The notes below the pieces were generated by a model, which did no database searches, was not told the DNA's origin, and worked only from the letters and a program-made list of their open reading frames with translations. Shown here piece by piece: positions 34,430 to 42,974 of a stretch of DNA of 64,000 nt (its first letter is position 1; every line of letters begins with the position of its first letter). This stretch comes from Ralstonia mannitolilytica. Its GTDB lineage: Bacteria > Pseudomonadota > Gammaproteobacteria > Burkholderiales > Burkholderiaceae. The stretch lies in assembly GCF_905397375.1 (NCBI RefSeq), contig NZ_CAJPVG010000010.1, positions 107,333 to 171,332 of the forward strand, given 5' to 3'. Made by a program: the position numbers and the translations under genes.

Positions 34430-36388
34430 TCAGCCCGCGTGGGCGCCGGCGGTCCGCGCATCGCGCGCGGCCAGATAGCCGGCCAGCAGCGCCTCCAGGC
34501 GCTTGAAGTCCACCGGCTTGGTCAGGTGGTCTGTGAAGCCGGCCTCGCGGCAGCGCGCGATGTCATCTTCCATGCCGTACCCCGTGATGGCGATGGACGG
34601 CGCGGCCTGCCGTTCGGCAAAAACGCCCACCACGTCCAGGCCGCTGCCGTCCGGCAGGCCGATGTCGCTGATGAGCAGGTCGAAGGTGCCCGATTCCGCC
34701 GCCTGCATGGCCGTGCGCGCGCCGTTGGCCACGGTGACGGTGTGGCCCAGGATCTCCAGCATCTGCGACATGGCTTCGGCGGTGTCGACGTTGTCTTCCA
34801 CCAGCAGCACGTGCAGCCCCCGCGTGGGCTGCGGACGCGGCATGGGCGGAGCGGGCGGCGTTTCCGGCTCTGCGGTTGCGGCGGCAAGCGGCAGCGTGAG
34901 CGTGAAGGTCGCGCCCTGATGGCGGCCGGCGCTTTCGGCGGTCAGCGAGCCCTCGTGTTTCTGCACCAGCGCATGCGCGATCGCCAGGCCCAGGCCCAGG
35001 CCGCCAAAACGCTGCGTGATCGACGCGTCGGCCTGCTCGAACGCGGAGAAGATGCGCGGCAGCGCTTCGGGCTCGATGCCGATGCCGTTGTCCTTGACCG
35101 CCACGGCGATGGTCGTCGGGCCCGGATTCCACACGCGCACTTCGATGGCGCCGCCCTCGGGCGTGAACTTGACCGCGTTGCGCACGAGGTTCCAGATCAC
35201 CTGCTGAATGCGCGCGCCGTCTGCGAAGAGGCGGCTGCGGCTGGCCTCGAAGCGAGTCTTGAGCGACAGCCGCTTGCTCTGCATGTCGTTGCGCGACATG
35301 TCGAGCGTGCTCTCGAGCAACGCATACAGGTCGACCGGCGCAAAGCTCACGGCCAGCTTGCCGCGCGAGATGCCGGTGATGTCGAGCAGGTCGTCGATCA
35401 GGCGGGCTTCGAGCTCGGCGTTGCGCCGGATCACCTCCAGCTGGGCGACCACGTACTGGGGCAGGTCCTGGCGCAGTTCCAGCAGGTGCACGGCCGTGAG
35501 GATGGGCGTGAGCGGCGTGCGCAGTTCGTGCGACAGCACGGCGAGGAAGTGGTCCTTGGCGTGGTTGGCCGTCTCGGCTTCTTCCTTGGCGCGGCGCAGC
35601 GTGTCGGCCGCCACGCGTTCCTCGGTGGCATCGCGGATGATCTTCGAAAAGCCGATCAGCTGCCCGTTCTCGTTATGGATCGCGGTGACCACGCTCGATG
35701 CGTAGAACGGCGTGCCGTCCTTGCGCAGCATCCAGCGGTCGTCGGTGAGGCTGCCCTCGCGGCGCACGCGCTCGAGCTTGCGCTGGAAGTCGCCCGCCTC
35801 GCGCGCGGCCTGCGGGTACAGGATCTCGGCCGACTTGCCGAGGATGTCTTCACGCGCGTAGCCCAGGATGCTGTGCGAGGCCGCGTTCCAGGTGCGCACG
35901 ATGCCCTGCGGATCGAGCGAGAGCACGGCATGCTCCTTGAGCGCGTTGATGAGCAGGCGGAAGTGCGTCTCGGTCTCGCGCAGCGCGGCTTCGGCGGCAA
36001 TGCGCTGGCGGCGCTCGGCGGCCTCGGCCAGCGCGCGCAGCAGTACCACCGGCAGGCGTTGCAGGCGCTGCTTGATGACGTAGTCGGTGGCGCCGCGCTT
36101 GAGCATGTCGACGGCGTGTTCCTCGCCCAGCGCGCCCGACACGAAGATGAACGGCGTCTGCGGGGCCATGCGCCGCGCAATGTCCAGCGCCTCGGCGCCA
36201 GTGAACTGCGGGAGCATGTAGTCGGCCAGGATGGCGTCGAACGTGCGCGCGCTGAGCTGGGCGATGAAGTCGGTCTCGTTGTCGACGAGGACGGTGTCGG
36301 CGGGCAGGTTGGCTGCCTCCAGCCGTGCACGCGTGAGTTCGGCATCGAGCGGGTTGTCTTCGACCAGCAGCAGTTGCAGGTTGGGCAT
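34430..36388 (-). CDS. Hybrid sensor histidine kinase (REC-PAS-HisKA-HATPase-REC)
   Basis: Soluble 652-aa kinase with no membrane segment. Domains: receiver (1-120; Asp in DAILADYMLPQ), PAS (about 145-260; LDPQGIVRTWNAASHSILGYAREDILG), HisKA (AVLSHELRTPLTPIL), HATPase (IWNLVRNAVKFTPEGG, DNGIGIEPEALPRIFSAFEQ, GGLGLGLAI), Pro-rich linker, second receiver (about 530-640; DLLISDIGLPDGSGLD, LTKPVDF). Third gene of a minus-strand module, 26 bp after the Rcp1-like regulator. The N-terminal receiver suggests it takes phosphate or a docking signal from the phytochrome-like kinase. Confidence 0.9.
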   Translation of the reverse strand: MPNLQLLLVEDNPLDAELTRARLEAANLPADTVLVDNETDFIAQLSARTFDAILADYMLPQFTGAEALDIARRMAPQTPFIFVSGALGEEHAVDMLKRGATDYVIKQRLQRLPVVLLRALAEAAERRQRIAAEAALRETETHFRLLINALKEHAVLSLDPQGIVRTWNAASHSILGYAREDILGKSAEILYPQAAREAGDFQRKLERVRREGSLTDDRWMLRKDGTPFYASSVVTAIHNENGQLIGFSKIIRDATEERVAADTLRRAKEEAETANHAKDHFLAVLSHELRTPLTPILTAVHLLELRQDLPQYVVAQLEVIRRNAELEARLIDDLLDITGISRGKLAVSFAPVDLYALLESTLDMSRNDMQSKRLSLKTRFEASRSRLFADGARIQQVIWNLVRNAVKFTPEGGAIEVRVWNPGPTTIAVAVKDNGIGIEPEALPRIFSAFEQADASITQRFGGLGLGLAIAHALVQKHEGSLTAESAGRHQGATFTLTLPLAAATAEPETPPAPPMPRPQPTRGLHVLLVEDNVDTAEAMSQMLEILGHTVTVANGARTAMQAAESGTFDLLISDIGLPDGSGLDVVGVFAERQAAPSIAITGYGMEDDIARCREAGFTDHLTKPVDFKRLEALLAGYLAARDARTAGAHAG

Positions 36389-36414
36389 GAGAACGGATGC
36401 TCCGGAAATGACGG

Positions 36415-36882
36415 CTAGCCTGCCGCCTGTAATGGACGGCGCGCCCGTGTGGAGCCGGGCGGCGGTTCGTTGAGCACCGCCCAGAATACCCCGAGGTCGG
36501 CAATGGCATCCACAAACGCGCGGAATTCGACCGGCTTGACGACGTAGGCGTTCACGCCCAGTTCGTAGCTGCGCAGCAGGTCGGTCTCTTCGCGCGAAGA
36601 CGTGAGCATCACGACGGGCAGGCTCTTGAGCGCGGCCGTGGCCCGGATCTCGGCCAGCATTTCGAGGCCGTCGATCTTCGGCAGCTTCAGGTCGAGCAGC
36701 ACCACGGCCGGGTTGCCGGGCACACGGTTGGCATGGGCACCGCGCGCATGGAGATAGTCCAGCGCTTCGGCGCCGTCACGGGCGACAACTACGTCGTTGG
36801 CGAGCTGGCTGCGCTCAAGGGCCAGCAGGGTCAGCTCCAGATCGTTCGGGTTGTCTTCAACGAGCAAAATGGGTTTCAGCAT
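36415..36882 (-). CDS. Rcp1-like single-domain response regulator
   Basis: A 155-aa receiver-only protein. KPILLVEDNPNDLELTLLALE, the phosphorylation Asp in AVVLLDLKLPKIDGLEMLAEIR, Thr in VVMLTSS and Lys in VVKPVEF are intact. The long loop after beta-3 and the sequence style are those of Rcp1, the partner of phytochrome Cph1. No output domain, so it acts by protein contact or phosphorelay. Lies between the phytochrome-like kinase and the hybrid kinase with 26-bp gaps on each side. Confidence 0.92.
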   Translation of the reverse strand: MLKPILLVEDNPNDLELTLLALERSQLANDVVVARDGAEALDYLHARGAHANRVPGNPAVVLLDLKLPKIDGLEMLAEIRATAALKSLPVVMLTSSREETDLLRSYELGVNAYVVKPVEFRAFVDAIADLGVFWAVLNEPPPGSTRARRPLQAAG

Positions 36883-36908
36883 GATGGCGTTGCGCTTGAA
36901 ACGGGCGG

Positions 36909-39203
36909 TCAGGCGAGACCGCGGACAGACGGCCGCCCGGCGCCCGGCTCTGCGGCCTCGTGCGGCTCGGGCGTGCGGGGCAGGGTGAAATAGAACGTGG
37001 CGCCGCGGTCGAGCTCGCCTTCGGCCCAGGTGCGGCCTCCGTGGCGCTCGATGATGCGCCGGACGTTCGCCAGGCCGATGCCCGTGCCCTCGAACTCGTC
37101 CATCCGGTGCAGCCGCTGGAACACACCGAACAGCTTGTCGACGTATTCCATCGAGAAGCCCACGCCGTTGTCGGCGATGCGTACGACGGTTTCGGTGGGC
37201 GTGTCTTCGGCCTCGATCCGGATGCGGGCCGGATTGCGGTCGCGCGTGTACTTCACGGCGTTGGAGAGCAGGTTGCGCACGGCCAGCTGGAGGAAGGCGG
37301 GGTCGGCGCGCACCACGGGCAGTGCGGCGATGTGCCATTCGATGTGGCGGCCTTGCTGGTCGGCCGACACGTCGCGCGCGATGCCGCGCATCAGTTGCGT
37401 GAGGTCGACGTCGGCCAGCCGCAGCGCACCGCGGCCCATTTGCGAGAACGTGAGCAGATCGTCGACGAGCTTGCCGGCAAAGCGCGACGACTCCGAGATC
37501 GTCTGCAGGAAGTGCCGGCCGCGCGCAGAGACGTGGTCGCCCTCGGTCTCGTCCAGCAGTTCTGCATAGCCGGCGATGTGGCGCAGCGGCGCGCGCAGGT
37601 CGTGCGACACCGAATACGAGAACGCTTCGAGCTCGTGGTTGGCGCGGCGCAGCTCGCCGGCCAGTTCGGCCGCTTCCTCGGCGCGGCGCAGCACGATGTT
37701 GAGCACCGCGTAGCGGAACTCGGCGGCGGTTTCCACTTCGCTCGTGCGCCATGGGCGCGATGCGCGGGCGACCTGCCTGCGCCGCGGCTCTACGGAGGCG
37801 GGGGCGGCCGCGATCTCGGCATCTGCGTCGTGCGCGTCGTCGGCCCCTTCGAGCGGACCGGCCGGGCGGGGCACGCTGTGCGGCGCCTCGGTGCGGAACC
37901 ACAGCACATAGTGACGATGCAGCTGCGACACCTGGACCGCCAGCACCCCGCTGGCCTGCGGCAGCAGGGCGGCGCCGTCGGGATACAGGGCGGCCAGGCG
38001 GTCCGTGTGGAAGATCTCGCCGGGGTGTTCGCGCGCAAGCCATTCGGTCAGCCGCAGGATGCTCTGCGCATCGGGCGCCGCGCCCACGCGCACGCATTCG
38101 TCGCGGCGGACGATGGCCGCGCTGTTGGCTGAGGCAAAGCGCAGCAGGTCGCTCGGGTGTTCCAGTAGGCCGTCCTGGAAGTTCTCGCGATCCGTCATGG
38201 CGGCCAGCAGCCGCACGAGGATGCGGCGCAGCTCCAGCCGGTGGGCGATCTCGGCGCGGTCTTCCTTGGCCTCGATCTGCAGCGCCAGGATCTGCGCCAG
38301 GTGCTCGCACGCCGTGCGGACTTCGAACGAGAGTGGGCACGGCCGTGCGTGGTGGCAGGCGATCACGCCCCAGAGTTGGCCGCGCACCGTCAGTGCCAGC
38401 GTGAGCGACGCGGCTGCGCCCACGCGCCGCATCGCGTCGCGCTCGGCCGGGGAGGCCCCGCGCAGCGCCACATATGTCAGATCGGTGGGCGCGTCGGTCA
38501 ACGGGTTCAGCGGCGGCACCAGGCCCACGGGGGCCTCGTGGACGTCGGCCACGAGCCGCAGTGGATTGCGCCCATGCAGCGCGGGCACGTCCGGCGACAC
38601 GTCGCTGATGGGCAGGTGCGCGCCGAGCAGCGAGCCGATGGCCGCGTCCCGCGCCTCGGCCAGCACCCGCAGGGCGCCATCGCCCTCGAGGCGGCACACC
38701 ACCACGCGCCCGAAGTGGGTCAGTCGATGGACTTCGCGCGCCGCCAGTTCCGCCACCGTATCGACACTGCTGACCGCCTGCAGGCTGCTCACGAAGGTGC
38801 GTACCAGCGGATACATCGACGCAAACGCCCCGGCGGCGGCATGCGACGCAGGCTCCAGCTCCAGGATCAGCACGCCCTTGTGCCGATGCACCACGGCATC
38901 GAGCACCTGCCCGCGCGGCGTATGCACGGTGCCGAAGTAGAGCGGGTGATCGTCCACGCTGTGCATGGTCAGGGCGCGCTCCAGTGCCTCGCGGCCGGCC
39001 ATGCCGATCACGAGCTCGACCGGCGCCTGCAACGCCGACTGCACCGCCGTGTCCAGCGCCGCCTCCAGGTTCGCGCTCACCTGGCAGATCTGCAGGTCGG
39101 GCTCGGACAGGCACAGCAGGACGCCGCGCGGTTGGATCGTGGCCTCAAGGCCGGTGCCGTGCACGGCATCGACATCGGCGATCAGGGGCGAATGCAAACT
39201 CAT
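36909..39203 (-). CDS. Phytochrome-like histidine kinase lacking chromophore-binding residues
   Basis: A 764-aa protein with bacteriophytochrome order: PAS (1-120), GAF (125-310), PHY (315-510), HisKA (His534 in YSVSHDLRAPLRHIAGY), HATPase. Clear phytochrome traces: IQPRGVLL (IQPHG), HLPISDV, LHGRNPLRLVADV, GQLWGVIACHH. The biliverdin-binding Cys, expected 11 residues before the Ile of IQP, is Asp12, and the surrounding E-P-I-H-x-P-G is lost. The pocket Tyr of the YRF motif is Cys170, the pocket His after SP is Glu254, and the PHY tongue motifs (WxG, PRxSF) are missing. The kinase core is intact. The start could be a TTG at 39272; no Cys is gained there. Confidence 0.88.
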   Translation of the reverse strand: MSLHSPLIADVDAVHGTGLEATIQPRGVLLCLSEPDLQICQVSANLEAALDTAVQSALQAPVELVIGMAGREALERALTMHSVDDHPLYFGTVHTPRGQVLDAVVHRHKGVLILELEPASHAAAGAFASMYPLVRTFVSSLQAVSSVDTVAELAAREVHRLTHFGRVVVCRLEGDGALRVLAEARDAAIGSLLGAHLPISDVSPDVPALHGRNPLRLVADVHEAPVGLVPPLNPLTDAPTDLTYVALRGASPAERDAMRRVGAAASLTLALTVRGQLWGVIACHHARPCPLSFEVRTACEHLAQILALQIEAKEDRAEIAHRLELRRILVRLLAAMTDRENFQDGLLEHPSDLLRFASANSAAIVRRDECVRVGAAPDAQSILRLTEWLAREHPGEIFHTDRLAALYPDGAALLPQASGVLAVQVSQLHRHYVLWFRTEAPHSVPRPAGPLEGADDAHDADAEIAAAPASVEPRRRQVARASRPWRTSEVETAAEFRYAVLNIVLRRAEEAAELAGELRRANHELEAFSYSVSHDLRAPLRHIAGYAELLDETEGDHVSARGRHFLQTISESSRFAGKLVDDLLTFSQMGRGALRLADVDLTQLMRGIARDVSADQQGRHIEWHIAALPVVRADPAFLQLAVRNLLSNAVKYTRDRNPARIRIEAEDTPTETVVRIADNGVGFSMEYVDKLFGVFQRLHRMDEFEGTGIGLANVRRIIERHGGRTWAEGELDRGATFYFTLPRTPEPHEAAEPGAGRPSVRGLA

Positions 39204-39615
39204 GTTCTGGGGAAGCGAAGCGCCGGGCCGACCATGCAGACCCACGGTCGCGGCATGCCGCATGTCGAGCAAGGTTCAATCCATCTTTGCAGGGGCCGAG
39301 CAATCGTCGTGCCTGCCGGGTTTTTCCGGCGCTTGGGGTGGCGCGGCGCGCCTGCAAGGGCGCCTTTCGATCGGACGGCCTTGTAAAAAAGTGACCCCGG
39401 CTCGGCTCGGGTTGTAACGTCTGCCGCGCACCCGCTGCGCCCGTCGGGCGAACGCGCGGGAGTATCATCACCGCCTTTGCCCAGGGCCCGTGGACGACCG
39501 CACAGCGACCGGCGTTCGGCCGGCAGGGCGGAGCCATATCGTGGACCGGGGGACGAGATGACGATCGCGTTTGTCGCGCGCGCTTTGCCGCGCGGAGTGT
39601 TGTAAGGGGCCGGGC

Positions 39616-40872
39616 ATGGAAGCGAATGCAAGCGTGTCGGCCGCCGGGTCCGGGGCGTCGGCGCCTTTCCCGGCGCAGAGCTCGGCCTACGCCTGGAAGG
39701 CCTTGGCAGGCTCGGCCATCGGCTATGCGATGGACGGCTTCGACCTCCTGATCCTTGGCTTCATGCTGCCGGCCATCAGCGCGGCACTGGCGTTGTCGCC
39801 AAGCCAGTCAGGCGCACTGGTGACCTGGACACTGGTCGGCGCCGTGGCCGGCGGCATCGTGTTCGGGGCGCTCAGCGACGTCTACGGCCGCGTGCGCGTG
39901 CTGACCTGGACGATCGTGCTGTTTGCCGTCTTCACCGGCCTGTGCGCCTTCGCGCAGGGTTTCAGCGATCTGCTCGTCTATCGCACCATCGCCGGCATCG
40001 GCCTGGGCGGCGAATTCGGCATCGGCATGGCGCTGGCCGCGGAGGCATGGCCGGCGCACAAGCGGGCGCGGGTGTCGTCGTATGTGGCGCTGGGCTGGCA
40101 GGCGGGCGTGCTGCTGGCCGCGCTGCTAACGCCGTTGCTGCTGCCGCTGATCGGCTGGCGCGGCATGTTCGTGATGGGCATGGCGCCCGCGCTGGTGGCC
40201 TGGCTCGTCCGCAAGACGCTGCACGAACCCGAGGTGTTTGTGCGCCGCGTCGACACCGCCGGCCGCAAGCGCAACGCGTTCAGGCTGCTGGTGGCCGATG
40301 CGCGCACCACGCGCACCAGCGCGGGCATCGTCGTCCTCTGCGCCGTCCAGAACTTCGGCTACTACGGCATCATGATCTGGATGCCGACGTATCTCGGCAA
40401 GACGCTCGGTTTCTCGCTGACCAAGTCGGCGTTGTGGACCTCCGTCACGATCGTCGGAATGATGGTGGGCATCTTTGCCTTCGGCCATCTCGCCGACCGC
40501 ATCGGGCGCAAGCCGACGTTCCTGATCTTCCAGGCGGGTGCCGTGGCGATGGTGTTGACCTATGCGCGGCTGAACGATCCCGTCGCGATGCTGTGGGCCG
40601 GTGCCGTCATGGGCCTGTTCGTCAACGGCATGATCGGCGGCTACGGCGCGCTGATCTCCGAGGCCTATCCGACAGCCGCCCGCGCCACCGCGCAGAACGT
40701 GCTGTTCAACATCGGCCGCGCCATCGGCGGATTCGGGCCGATCGCGATCGGCAGCCTGGCGTCCGCGTATTCGTTCCAGGTGGCGATTGCGCTGCTGGCC
40801 GGCATCTACGTGCTCGACATGCTGGCGACGTTCTTCCTCATCCCTGAACTGAAGGGCGCTGAACTCCGCTGA
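39616..40872 (+). CDS. MFS transporter, aromatic-acid:H+ symporter type
   Basis: Twelve-helix major facilitator of 418 aa; ribosome site AAGGGG at 39604-39609 supports this start. TM1 carries GYAMDGFDLLILGFMLPAI, the DGFD signature of the AAHS family that imports aromatic acids. The loop 2-3 motif is GALSDVYGRVRVLTWT and the loop 8-9 repeat HLADRIGRKPTFLIF. Substrate not determinable; an aromatic or dicarboxylic acid is likely. No catabolic genes are next to it. Confidence 0.88.
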   Translation: MEANASVSAAGSGASAPFPAQSSAYAWKALAGSAIGYAMDGFDLLILGFMLPAISAALALSPSQSGALVTWTLVGAVAGGIVFGALSDVYGRVRVLTWTIVLFAVFTGLCAFAQGFSDLLVYRTIAGIGLGGEFGIGMALAAEAWPAHKRARVSSYVALGWQAGVLLAALLTPLLLPLIGWRGMFVMGMAPALVAWLVRKTLHEPEVFVRRVDTAGRKRNAFRLLVADARTTRTSAGIVVLCAVQNFGYYGIMIWMPTYLGKTLGFSLTKSALWTSVTIVGMMVGIFAFGHLADRIGRKPTFLIFQAGAVAMVLTYARLNDPVAMLWAGAVMGLFVNGMIGGYGALISEAYPTAARATAQNVLFNIGRAIGGFGPIAIGSLASAYSFQVAIALLAGIYVLDMLATFFLIPELKGAELR

Positions 40873-40904
40873 AAACCGCCCGCCGGCGTTTCGGGCAGCC
40901 CATG

Positions 40905-40933
40905 AAAAAAGCCCCGCATTGCGGGGCTTTGTC
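40905..40933. terminator. Bidirectional terminator between MFS gene and ychF
   Basis: AAAGCCCCGC ATT GCGGGGCTTT (40908-40930) is a perfect stem, with T6 on the minus-strand side and TTT on the plus side. It can serve both converging genes. Confidence 0.92.
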
Positions 40934-40948
40934 GTTGCGCTCGCCTGG

Positions 40949-42043
40949 TCAGACGTTGAACAGGAAGTGCAGCACATCGCCATCCTTGACGATGTAGTCC
41001 TTGCCTTCCGCGCGCATCTTGCCGGCTTCCTTGGCGCCCTGTTCGCCCTTGTACTGGATGAAGTCGTCGTAGGCGATGGTCTGTGCGCGGATGAAGCCGC
41101 GCTCGAAGTCGGTGTGGATGGCCGCCGCGGCGCGCGGGGCCGTGTCGCCGATGTGGATCGTCCAGGCGCGCACTTCCTTCACGCCGGCCGTGAAGTAGGT
41201 CTGCAGGCCGAGCAGCTTGAAGGCCGCGCGGATCACGCGGTTCAGGCCCGGTTCGTCCATGCCCATGTCGGCGAGGAATTCGGCCTTGTCGGCGTCGTCC
41301 AGATCGGCGATTTCCGCTTCGATGGCCGCACACACCGCCACCACGGGCGAGTTCGTCTGGGCGGCGTAGGCCCGCACGGCGTCGAGGTGCGGGTTGTTCT
41401 CGAAGCCGTCGTCCTTGACGTTGGCCACATACATCGTCGGCTTGGCGGTGATCAGGCACAGCGGCTTGAGCAGCGCCCATTCCTCGTCGGTCAGGCTCAG
41501 CGTGCGCACGGCCTTGGCCTCGTCGAGCACCTTTTGCGCCTTTTCCAGCACGGCAACCAGCTTGGCGGCTTCCTTGTCATTGCCCGACTTGGCGGCCTTG
41601 GTGTAGCGCTGCAGGGCCTTTTCGACCGTACCCAGGTCAGCGAGGGCCAGTTCGGTGTTGATGACTTCGATATCGGCGATGGGGTCGACCTTGCCCGCCA
41701 CGTGCACGACGTTCTCGTCTTCAAAGCAGCGCACGACGTGCGTGATGGCGTCGGTTTCGCGGATGTTGGCGAGGAACTGGTTGCCCAGGCCTTCGCCCTT
41801 GGATGCGCCCGCCACCAGGCCCGCGATGTCGACGAACTCGACGACTGCCGGCAGCACGCGCTCCGGCTTGACGATCTCGGCCAGCGCCTGCAGGCGGGCG
41901 TCAGGTACTTCCACCACGCCCACGTTGGGTTCGATCGTGCAGAACGGGTAGTTCTCGGCGGCGATGCCGGCTTTGGTCAGGGCATTGAACAGGGTCGACT
42001 TGCCGACGTTGGGCAGACCGACGATGCCGCATTGGAGGCTCAT
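40949..42043 (-). CDS. ychF: Ribosome-binding P-loop ATPase YchF
   Basis: Obg-family protein that prefers ATP, 364 aa. P-loop GLPNVGKST at 9-17, switch and G3 region VEFVDIAGLVAGASKGEGLGNQFLA, the divergent G4 (ANVKDDG) typical of YchF, and a C-terminal TGS domain (IGDTAPRAAAAIHTDFERGFIRAQTIAYDDFI, KDGDVLHFLFNV). Conserved in nearly all bacteria; linked to redox stress and translation. Confidence 0.97.
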   Translation of the reverse strand: MSLQCGIVGLPNVGKSTLFNALTKAGIAAENYPFCTIEPNVGVVEVPDARLQALAEIVKPERVLPAVVEFVDIAGLVAGASKGEGLGNQFLANIRETDAITHVVRCFEDENVVHVAGKVDPIADIEVINTELALADLGTVEKALQRYTKAAKSGNDKEAAKLVAVLEKAQKVLDEAKAVRTLSLTDEEWALLKPLCLITAKPTMYVANVKDDGFENNPHLDAVRAYAAQTNSPVVAVCAAIEAEIADLDDADKAEFLADMGMDEPGLNRVIRAAFKLLGLQTYFTAGVKEVRAWTIHIGDTAPRAAAAIHTDFERGFIRAQTIAYDDFIQYKGEQGAKEAGKMRAEGKDYIVKDGDVLHFLFNV

Positions 42044-42234
42044 GGTGAAAAAGGCTCTAAATCAAGGGGTTGCGTGACGCTGGGGGAGGCGCCAGCACAG
42101 CGGAACCGGGGCTGCGCGCGTCGTTCACGGAAAGGCGTGATTGTAACCGGTCCGGCTCCGGTCAGACCGCCGTAGGGGCGTTGCCGGCGCCCGCTTTCAT
42201 GGTGCCGGGCCGCGCTTGCCACGGGTGATGTGCG

Positions 42235-42274
42235 CGTTACGAAGCCGTTACGCGTTACGTTCCATCGACGTAAC
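42235..42274. repeat. CGTTACG direct-repeat cluster with inverted copy
   Basis: CGTTACG occurs at 42235-42241, 42246-42252 and 42253-42259, and the inverse ACGTAAC at 42268-42274. It lies in the 420-bp gap between divergent ychF and fliT and looks like a cluster of regulator half-sites. Confidence 0.6.
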
Positions 42275-42302
42275 AACTTCGCACCTGGCGATGGTCTTTC
42301 GG

Positions 42303-42332
42303 GGGGCGGCCCAGCAGTTGCATGGCCGCCCC
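42303..42332 (+). other. Stable hairpin in the fliT leader
   Basis: GGGGCGGCC and GGCCGCCCC form a 9-bp stem with a loop of about 12 nt. There is no T-run, so it is not a standard terminator. Nothing else is recognised in the remainder of the 42044-42463 gap. Confidence 0.4.
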
Positions 42333-42463
42333 ATATCGCGCGTAGCCAAGTCCGACAAGGCCTGACGGCCCTTCCGGCCCCAAGCGGAGCGACCGCGTTT
42401 GAGGCCAGGCACACCTATTGCACTGCCTCGCTCCAGAACAACAATACGCCTCTGGAGCACAGC

Positions 42464-42856
42464 ATGTCCTGGACCGTCGCCACCACCACCTCGACCGGCC
42501 GCATCCACCCGACCCCCGCGGTTTCCGAGAGCGCCGGCATGTTCGCCTGCTACGAAGCCATCGCCGGCCTGTCCGAAGACATGGTCGACGCAGCCGAGCG
42601 CGCCGACTGGGAAGAGGTGAGCCGGCTCGAACGCGAATGCGCCGCCCACATGGAGCGCCTGGGCCACGCGCGGCGTCCGGCCCTGTCGGTGGAAGACGTC
42701 CGCCGCAAGCGCGACCTGATGATGCGCATCCTTGCCAACGACGCCCGCGTGCGTGCGCTCGTCTGCCCGCGGCAGGACGAACTGATGCGCCTGGCCAGCG
42801 GCGAGCGCCGCGCCATCGGCGTGCGCCAGGCCTACGCGGCGGTGTCCTACTACTAG
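42464..42856 (+). CDS. fliT: FliT-family flagellar chaperone
   Basis: A 130-aa helical protein: CYEAIAGLSEDMVDAAERADWEEVSRLERECAAHMERL is the FliT helix-1/2 pattern, and VRRKRDLMMRILANDARVRALVCPRQDELMRL the following helices. FliT binds FliD and FlhDC in enterobacteria. Ribosome site GGAG at 42453-42456. No other flagellar gene is nearby, so it is an orphan copy; a leader of about 190 bp with repeats and a hairpin precedes it. Confidence 0.72.
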   Translation: MSWTVATTTSTGRIHPTPAVSESAGMFACYEAIAGLSEDMVDAAERADWEEVSRLERECAAHMERLGHARRPALSVEDVRRKRDLMMRILANDARVRALVCPRQDELMRLASGERRAIGVRQAYAAVSYY

Positions 42857-42974
42857 CCGGCGGGCCAATCGCTCTGACTTGCGCCGATCCCGCGGCAGCC
42901 CGTCAAACGGCTGCCGCGACGCATTTGCGCGCCAGCAAAGCCGGGCCCACCCCCGCCGCTATAATCGGCCCACC

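Noticed and set aside
36415..39114. Possible fusion of the receiver protein with a long upstream domain
   Set aside because: The upstream part is the phytochrome-like gene read in a wrong frame; the receiver has its own ATG at 36882.
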